From positions 10,292,001 through 10,356,000 of the forward strand of contig NC_046675.1 of the NCBI RefSeq assembly GCF_003369915.1: a stretch of 64,000 nt of DNA. Reading direction: 5' to 3'. Shown here in pieces: positions 57,647 through 64,000 of the stretch. The notes under the pieces were generated by a model. That model had not been told where the DNA came from, did no database searches, and saw only the letters and a program-made list of their open reading frames with translations. Numbering within the stretch: position 1 is the stretch's first letter; each line of letters opens with the position of its first letter. The position numbers and the translations under genes are program-made. This stretch comes from Drosophila miranda (taxonomy: Eukaryota; Arthropoda; Insecta; Diptera; Drosophilidae).

Positions 57647-59536
57647 ATGAAATCCACCATTTCGCTGCTGCTGGTTGTCATCTGCACCGTGGTCCTGGCC
57701 GCTCAACAGAGCCAGGCGAAAAGTGAGTAGCCGCATCTAGAGATCCATAGTTTAAATGGGACGCTGCGGGAACAGTCGTTTCGCATGAATATCGCATTCA
57801 ATTTAAGAGCGAAAAACAAAGCCATAAATGTGTGACATGCCACATATCCAGGCCCCTCCTTGGCAGCATCAATTGTTGCAGTTTAATGCAAGACAAACAA
57901 ACGGCACCCGACCGCCCTTCTCCTCCTTCTAGCGACAGCCATTGACAGGGACCCCGGAGTCTTTGTTTATGCAGCTGCGGGAACGGCAAGTGCGGAGCTG
58001 GGCCAGTGGGGCTATAAGGTGTGCAATTTCCATTTCCTGACTCCTCTGTGGTGCCCCCAAAGGCCACAGAAGTCATGTGTGGTACATTCTGTCGTACAAC
58101 GAGCACTATTCACGAGAATGCAATGTGGACCTACGCACAAGACTCACGAGGAGTCAAGGAGAGGAAACTGCCACACTGGGAGAGCAAGGATAGCGCTAGA
58201 ACGGGTTTTGAATATAATATTGAATCAAAAATTGAATAGCAATAATAACCTAAACTTAGAGCACGAGCAACACGGGTCTGCAATTTCCGTTTCCCTGCAT
58301 TTCTGTGGTCCGTCTGTATCCTCAAATATTCCCGTATTACTTGTCAGTTCACTTTTGATTGAATATTCTCGATTATAGAACGGCATTTGTGCTGCCTCTG
58401 GGATATGCGTATGTCTGTACATAATTGGATGATCATCTGAATCCCAGTTCGCATCAATTACCGAAACTTTTCGATTTGATTGCCTTTGAAATAGCATTTA
58501 CGAGTAGGCTGTTAGCAGGCTCCCAAAGTGAATACAAGCAAAACATTGTGGGACAAGAGAAATCCACACATCGTCGATGTGAAAGATACCCTAAAAATCC
58601 AGCCATATTTGCATTCAGTCAGAGACCACGAGGAATCCGTGCTACCCTGCCCCACAATCTCTTCGGCGCTGTGCTAATGTCAAGGACAACTCCCTCGAGG
58701 GCAGAGGGGAAATTTATGTTTGCCTGTGTGGGCGGAAATTCAAAAATAGCAGGCAGCCAAAAGTTTATTCGCTCACTCCCAGACGCCCGGCGGAACGGGC
58801 AGGGTCAAATGGTTATCACAAGATGTCTCTCCGGAGCATTGGAGAGCGATTAAAGATTTCGGCTGTCAGAGCGGCAGTCTATCTGCCCGCCCCACATACT
58901 CGTAATGGTACAAAGTTTGTGTGTGGTGCGTTCCTTTGGGGAGTGCACACGCACAGGTCGTGCCTCAGCCCGTGTTCGGGGTCGGGGTCGGGGTCGGGCC
59001 TAGGATCGGGGAATGGGGTCCCAGGATTTTTGTGCGCTGGAATCGATTAGATGGCCCGCTAGAAGCGTTTGCAATTTCTTGGTCACCTGCCGATGGATAA
59101 TTAATTTTCGATCTTCACCCTCCCACTCTTGCAGAGGGATGCCAGGCCTACGGCCATGTGTGCTATGGGGGCCACGGCAAGCGCTCCCTGAGCTCCGGCA
59201 CAGGAGCCGGAGCGGGCGAGTCTGCGGCTGAGCAGGAGTATGTGCGTCCAAATGGCCTGCTGCCCATGCTGGCGCCAAACGAACAGGCACAGGCCCTGCC
59301 CGAGGGCGAGTTTGATGACTACCCCGCCCGTCAGGCGCTGTACAAAATCATGAAGTCATGGGTAGGTGTGGGCCAGGGCTTCCACCGGTTTCGGCTTGAC
59401 TAACAGCTAATCGGCTCCCCTCTTGCAGTTTAACCGTCCACGCCGACCGTCCCCACGTCTGAGCGAACTCGACTATCCCCTGACCAACTCCGGAGAGTTG
59501 TTCAACCGCGATGTGCCGATGAATGCGTTGAACTAA
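57647..59536 (+). CDS. CCHa2: CCHamide-2 neuropeptide precursor
   Basis: 136-residue prepropeptide. Exons 57647-57722 (signal peptide, MKSTISLLLVVICTVVLAAQ), 59135-59361 and 59429-59536. The mature peptide follows a Lys-Lys site: GCQAYGHVCYGGH, then Gly-Lys-Arg, the standard amidation and dibasic cleavage signal. Its two cysteines form the ring typical of CCHamides. The rest of the precursor (VRPNGLLPMLAPNEQ, YPARQALYKIMKSWFNRPRR, LSELDYPL) is well kept for a spacer, and a second peptide cannot be excluded. In flies this hormone is made in fat body, gut and endocrine cells and acts on CCHa2-R to couple nutrition to insulin release. AATAAA at 59869-59874. Confidence 0.97.
57723..59134 (+). other. 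CCHa2: CCHa2 intron 2
   Basis: A 1.4-kb intron between the signal-peptide exon and the peptide exon. It has a GGGGTC repeat at 58976-58999 and no recognised gene. Confidence 0.6.
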
Positions 59537-60490
59537 GAACCACTGACCACACGAACTACAAGCACAACAAGCATCAGCATCAGTAACACCCGATCCAATG
59601 GAGTACAACACCAACAAAAACTGCACCGACAGCAAAAGTAACCAAACCATTAAGAAGAGCCACAACACCTGCAACATTATGACATTACCAATTACTATGA
59701 GTGTTATTTACATACTTCCGCAAAATGTATAGAATGTTTGATAAATGTCTACAAATAGCGCAGCAAATGTTTCTGCTTCAACTCTTAGAGCGCATGAAAA
59801 ATAACTGAAATTTTTAGGGGCTGGTAAGGATTTCAGTGCACAAAAAAATATAGAGGAGTCGAGAGATGAATAAAACCGATACAATTCAATTACATCGTGT
59901 TTCAATATCTTTATGCATACACACACTATTTATGTTTATTAACGAGGAAAGCGAAAGACTATATGTAGTTGTAATTTTACTTTATATATCACCTATACGG
60001 ATTCCAAAGGCACACGGCACCATCAATGCTTGGAGCTCCATGTGGCAGCGGAAGGCAGTGTAAGGTATATTGTATATGTATGTTAATCATTAATCATTAA
60101 TCGTTATAAGTGTATAAATGTTATATTACGACAATGCAACCTATAAAATGTTCACAAGAGTTTCTATTTATAATGATAAAAGTGGTTAAATAAATAAGCT
60201 AATGTGCTAGAGAAGCAACAAAATGGAATTAGTAGCTGGTTTTTATTTTACTGTTTGACGGACAAATGTATGCATGTTGGTGAAAAACAAAATTTAAACT
60301 TTATTCTTTCGCCGCCAGTGCGCTTGTAGCAGCCAGCTTTGTGCCATGAGCCCACTTAGTTTATGATATGTAAATTTTAGTGTTGCGCAGTGTACAATAT
60401 ACTTTTCATTTTTTTCATTTCAACGGTATAAAGAAATCCAATAAAAGCAAGTGTTTAAAATAAGCCAGTCAAGTTCAAAATTGATTCATC

Positions 60491-60665
60491 AATCGGAGAA
60501 AATTATGTGGGCATGGCTAAAAAATCTAGATAGCTAGTAACATTCCACGGAATATCAAAATCGAGGAATATGTATAAGAGAACTTGAATTCGTCAGTATA
60601 TTTTTGGTATGTTTTTAAAATAAGACGATATATTTTGGTATATTTCTGAGGGTCGGACCGTATAC
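60491..60665 (+). repeat. duplicated promoter-like segment, copy 1
   Basis: Shares AATCGGA-AAAATTATGTGGGC, ATTCCACGGAATAT, AAATCGAGGAATATG and GAACTTGAATTCGTCAGTAT with 61214-61319, in the same orientation about 720 bases away. It continues into GGTATATTTCTGAGGGT-CGGACCGTATA, as at the Dpm3 promoter. Confidence 0.75.
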
Positions 60666-60785
60666 CTTATCGGATTTTCTTATTTTCTTGCCACCACGTC
60701 TAGCTCACACACCTCGCAATTTTTATACTTTTCATCGTATTTTCTAGTATTTTCCAGTATATTTTAAGACGCGTTATGGACTCAC

Positions 60786-60900
60786 CCTCTTGTGCAATGC
60801 ACCAATGTAGAAACCGTGTAGAAATGCCACTTAGAGCCATGTCCCAGGCCACATCGAATACTAATTCGCGATCAGAATCGGATTCCTGATCGTTTGCCAT
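60786..60900 (-). CDS. orphan first exon of an unidentified gene or gene remnant
   Basis: ATG at 60900 opens 38 codons (MANDQESDSDRELVFDVAWD, then MALSGISTRFLHWCIAQE) ending at a good GTGAGT donor in phase 1. Composition and acidic start look coding, unlike the flanks. No downstream exon was identified with confidence before CCHa2. It could be a short gene, or a remnant disrupted by the duplication around it. Family not recognised. Confidence 0.4.
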
Positions 60901-61213
60901 CAAAATCTCAATTTTTTCAAAAATGTCGGAAAAAAGGCATGGATAACGGAGGTTTTTACACTGGCGCTTCCATGGGGCTTATATGAAAAAAAAACGGGCA
61001 AAAATTTTTGAAACGTACACATTTCCCCTTCAGGTGTCGCCTTTGGTAATTACATGGATATGTAGTTAATATGTAGCAACTGTGTAGTTACTTTGTATTT
61101 AAACTAATTTAGTGGAAATTGTTGTTGACCGGTTTTGTTTAAACCTTATTTTATAAACAATACAATAATGATGAGAACTTAAAGTTATCCAGTCTTGTAG
61201 GAAATCGATGTAA

Positions 61214-61340
61214 TAATCGGAAAAAATTATGTGGGCGTGTCAAAATGTTTTATCTAGCTTATAATATTCCACGGAATATTGAAATCGAGGAATATGAACT
61301 TGAATTCGTCAGTATATTTACGGTATATTTCGTATATTTA
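61214..61340 (+). promoter_or_regulatory. Utp21: duplicated promoter-like segment, copy 2, at Utp21
   Basis: Second copy of the segment at 60491, ending in GGTATATTTCGTATATTT units 67-96 bases before the Utp21 ATG. No TATA box. Together with the Dpm3 upstream element it suggests a recurrent housekeeping promoter motif. Confidence 0.55.
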
Positions 61341-61406
61341 CTGCACGTGCTTCGTCGCGGCATGTTGTTTATTGAGTAAAACTGCAAAAAAAAGTAAATA
61401 CACAGA

Positions 61407-64000
61407 ATGACAGAGGATAATAATGAGTCGGAGCCACGGGCCGTGTTCAAGGAGAGCAGCAAAATCTTTCGCCGCAACCGAGCCCTGGGCTATGTGAGCA
61501 ACCATGTACCCGCAGTGACGCGGTACGTCCAGCGCCGCAGAGACACGCTGGTGATCACCTGCATCGGGCGCTCCTTCCAGGTGTACACTGCCAGCCACTT
61601 CCGCCTGCTCCATGTGAGTGGTCTGCACCCGGACGACATTACGGCCCTGGCAACCGACAGGCTGCACACGTACACGGCGAGCAACAAGTGCATTTACGCC
61701 TGGCGGGCTGGCAAGCACATACGCCATGTCTATCGTGGCCACAACCGGGATGTGCACCTTCTGCTGCCCTTCGGCTCGAATCTGATTGCCGTGGACCACG
61801 AAAACGTGCTGAAAGTGTGGAACATTTTCAGCGAGGATGTGTATCTGGAGGTTCCGTTCAAGGTGGACGAGTTCCAGGTCACGGCTGTAGCTCATCCGCC
61901 CACATACATTAACAAGATAGTGCTCGGCTCCCGCCAGGGCCAGATCAAGATCCTAAACATCAAGAAGAACAGCATTGTGTGCACCTTTAATCACCACGAG
62001 AGCCGCGTGACGTGTATCGAGCCTGCGCCAGCACTGGACGTAGTGGCTGTGGGGCATGGCGATGGCGCCATCATTGTGCTGAATCTGAAGTTCGACGAGG
62101 TGCTCATGGCCTTCAAGCAGGACTGGGGCGTGGTCACCAGTCTAGCCTTCCGCACGGACGGTCCTCCTATTCTGGTGTCAGCCTGCAGAAACGGTTACAT
62201 GGCCTTCTGGAATCTGGAAGAGCGCAAGCTGGCGGGCCAACTGCAGGCGCATGAGAAGGAGATCACCACTGCCATCTGCTTTCCCAGCGAGCCGGTCGTG
62301 TTCACCACCTCCCCTGACAACTCCATGAAGCTCTTTGTCTTCGACATGCCCGACGGGGGCGCACGCCAGTTGCGCATTCGTGAGGGGCACACCAAGCCAC
62401 CGCTTTGCATACGTTATCACGGCAGCTCCGGCGTCTCCATACTCTCCTCCGGCGAGGACAGCACCTTGCGTGTCTTTTCCACCCTCTCCGAGTCTCTAAA
62501 CAAGAGTATGGGCAGGGCCTCCTACAACCCAAAGGCCACCAAGTATAAGAGTGAGTCAGAATGATCCTCCAAAGCATTAAAAGTTTCTCACGAAACAATT
62601 TCCTTTTGCAGATCGCTTTCAGTTCGACAAGTTTAGCATGCCGCCGATTCTGGAGTTCACCTCGGACACGGCGCGCGAGAAGGAGTGGGACAACATAGCC
62701 GCCATCCATGCGGGCATCATACAGACCACCACATGGACGTTCGACAAGAGCCGCATGGGCGAGCACCGCCTGGTGCCGAAGCAATTCCAAAACAAGAATC
62801 GCGTCAACTTCCAGAGCGAGACCACGTGCATTGTCCTGACGCACTGCGGCAACTTTGTGATCATTGGATACAGCAGTGGCGACATCGAGCGCTTCAACAT
62901 CCAGTCGGGACTGCATCGCGCCAGCTACGGAGCGCCGGCTCACAAGAAGGCCGTGCGCGGATTGGCCAGCGACAATCTCAATCAGTGCGTGATTTCTGGC
63001 TGCTCTGAGGGGCTGCTCAAGTTCTGGCCCTTCAAGGGAAAGGGTAATGACCCCTGCTCTCGGAAAATGATTCAATTATTTAAATAAGTTTTCTCCGCTC
63101 TGCAGTTGACAAGCCCCTGGCCATATTGCGTTTGGCAGATGGTATATCGATAATGCGACAGCACAGAGAGAGCTCGATGCTGGCCATTGGACTGGACACC
63201 TTCAAGGTGTACGTCATCGACATGCACACGCGGGTGATTGTGCGAAAGTTTGTGGGCCACACAGCCAAACTGAACGATCTAACCTTTAGTCCGGACAGCC
63301 GTTGGCTGATCACAGCGGCCATGGACTCCACAATCAAGGTGTGGGACATACCCTCCTCGTACATGATTGACCACTTCCGTGTCGAGCGGCCATGCGTCTC
63401 GCTGAGCATGTCTCCCAATGGCGACTTTCTGGCCACGGCTCACGTCAATCTCCTGGGCATCTACCTTTGGGCCAACAAGACGCTGTTCAATCAGATTTCC
63501 TTGCGTTCCATTGACCCACATGAGCCAGCCCCATATGTCGGACTGCCCACTAACGTTTGCGATGCCATGGATCTGGAGGATGGCATGAAGGAGCTGGAAA
63601 TCGATGGGGATGACGACGAACTGGGCGAGACGATCGATGCCCAATACGAGACACCAAAACAGTTGGCACCCGAGTTAATCACCTTATCGGGCCTGGCTGC
63701 CTCACGCTGGCAAAACCTTCTTGATCTGGAGCTTATTAAGCAGCGCAACAAGCCCAAGGCCCCACCCAAGGCGCCGAAGCAGGCGCCTTTCTTCCTGCCC
63801 ACTGTGTCTGGCCTAGAAATGCGCTTCGATGTGACCAATTCGGCCTCAGACAAGGACAGCTCGCGCATCTTACAAGCCTCCACACTCAACAATCTAACCA
63901 CTTTCGGCCAGTTGCTGGAGGAAACTGCCACCAGCAACGATTTCAATCCCGCCGTGACTCACATAACCCAGCTGGGTCCCTCGATGGTCGACTTTGAGAT
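61407..64000 (+). CDS. Utp21: Utp21 / WDR36 homologue, small-subunit processome WD40 protein (3' end cut off)
   Basis: Exons 61407-62550, 62612-63043 and 63106 to the window end give 823 codons; the stop lies outside. Human WDR36 is about 950 residues, so roughly the last tenth is missing. It begins MTEDNNESEPRAVFKESSKI, then a tandem double WD40 propeller. Clear blades include VLKVWNIFSEDVYLEVPF, GYMAFWNLEERKLAGQL, LNDLTFSPDSRWLITAAMDS and TIKVWDI. Family-specific phrases are RNRALGYVSNHVPAVTRYVQ and TTTWTFDK. Propellers are followed by an acidic stretch (EIDGDDDELGE) and the start of the Utp21 C-terminal domain (PFFLPTVSGLEMRFD). The family acts in nucleolar U3-dependent 18S rRNA processing. 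Confidence 0.95.

Larger units (their letters stand above)
59537..61406. other. region between CCHa2 and Utp21
   Basis: Holds the CCHa2 3' UTR, a duplicated promoter-like segment, an orphan exon on the minus strand (60786-60900) and the Utp21 promoter. On the minus strand about 60055-59990 a short frame reads PHGAPSIDGAVCLWNPYR-stop, with AATAAA at 59940-59935. This looks like the tail of a gene but could not be connected. Confidence 0.45.

Noticed and set aside
61407..61895. Minus-strand frames opposite Utp21 exon 1
   Set aside because: Shadows of a GC-rich coding exon; the plus strand has clear WD40 repeats.

Overview
The window is a stretch of a Drosophila autosome. Introns are short, with fly-type GTRAGT donors, and the genes are recognisable Drosophila orthologues: Rim-binding protein, Ccm3, GILT1, CCHamide-2, Dpm3 and Utp21. 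Intergenic DNA is AT-rich with many microsatellites. From memory of the families this corresponds to Muller element E (melanogaster 3R). Coding and non-coding sequence do not look like D. melanogaster itself, but I cannot fix the species. All gene models below were spliced by hand, and exon phases were checked for consistency.

Layout. 1-4071: intergenic, nothing firm. 4072-6131 (+): SLC26-type anion transporter, first exon not settled. 6132-9186: non-coding, probably 3' UTRs. 9187-32693 (-): Rbp (Rim-binding protein), 19 exons recovered in frame, including two 81- and 87-nt cassette-like exons. Nested inside Rbp introns on the opposite strand are a tandem array of four small secreted six-cysteine proteins (24117-27230), a decayed fifth copy before them, and an intronless SIKE/FGFR1OP2-like coiled-coil gene (31127-31888). 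32694-40643: long region upstream of Rbp, with two MITE-like inverted-repeat elements and a candidate neural promoter. 40644-42008 (-): Ccm3, divergent from a CutC homologue (42367-43146, +). Then on + come an unrecognised repeat protein (43403-44626), a CCDC149 homologue (44890-46943), Dpm3 (47334-47680), GILT1 (49186-52240), CCHa2 (57647-59536, promoter near 54221) and the first 823 codons of Utp21/WDR36 (61407-64000, cut by the window end).

The genes do not form one pathway. Rbp (active-zone scaffold) and CCHa2 (gut/brain peptide hormone) are neuro-endocrine; Ccm3, CutC, Ccdc149, Dpm3, GILT1 and Utp21 are mostly housekeeping. Two unrelated loci, Ccm3 and the nested SIKE-like gene, belong to families that meet in the STRIPAK complex. 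The most novel material is the nested six-cysteine array, which shows recent duplication, a divergent member and a pseudogene, and the modular 'GGLLG' cassette exons of Rbp, one of which would insert into an SH3 domain.
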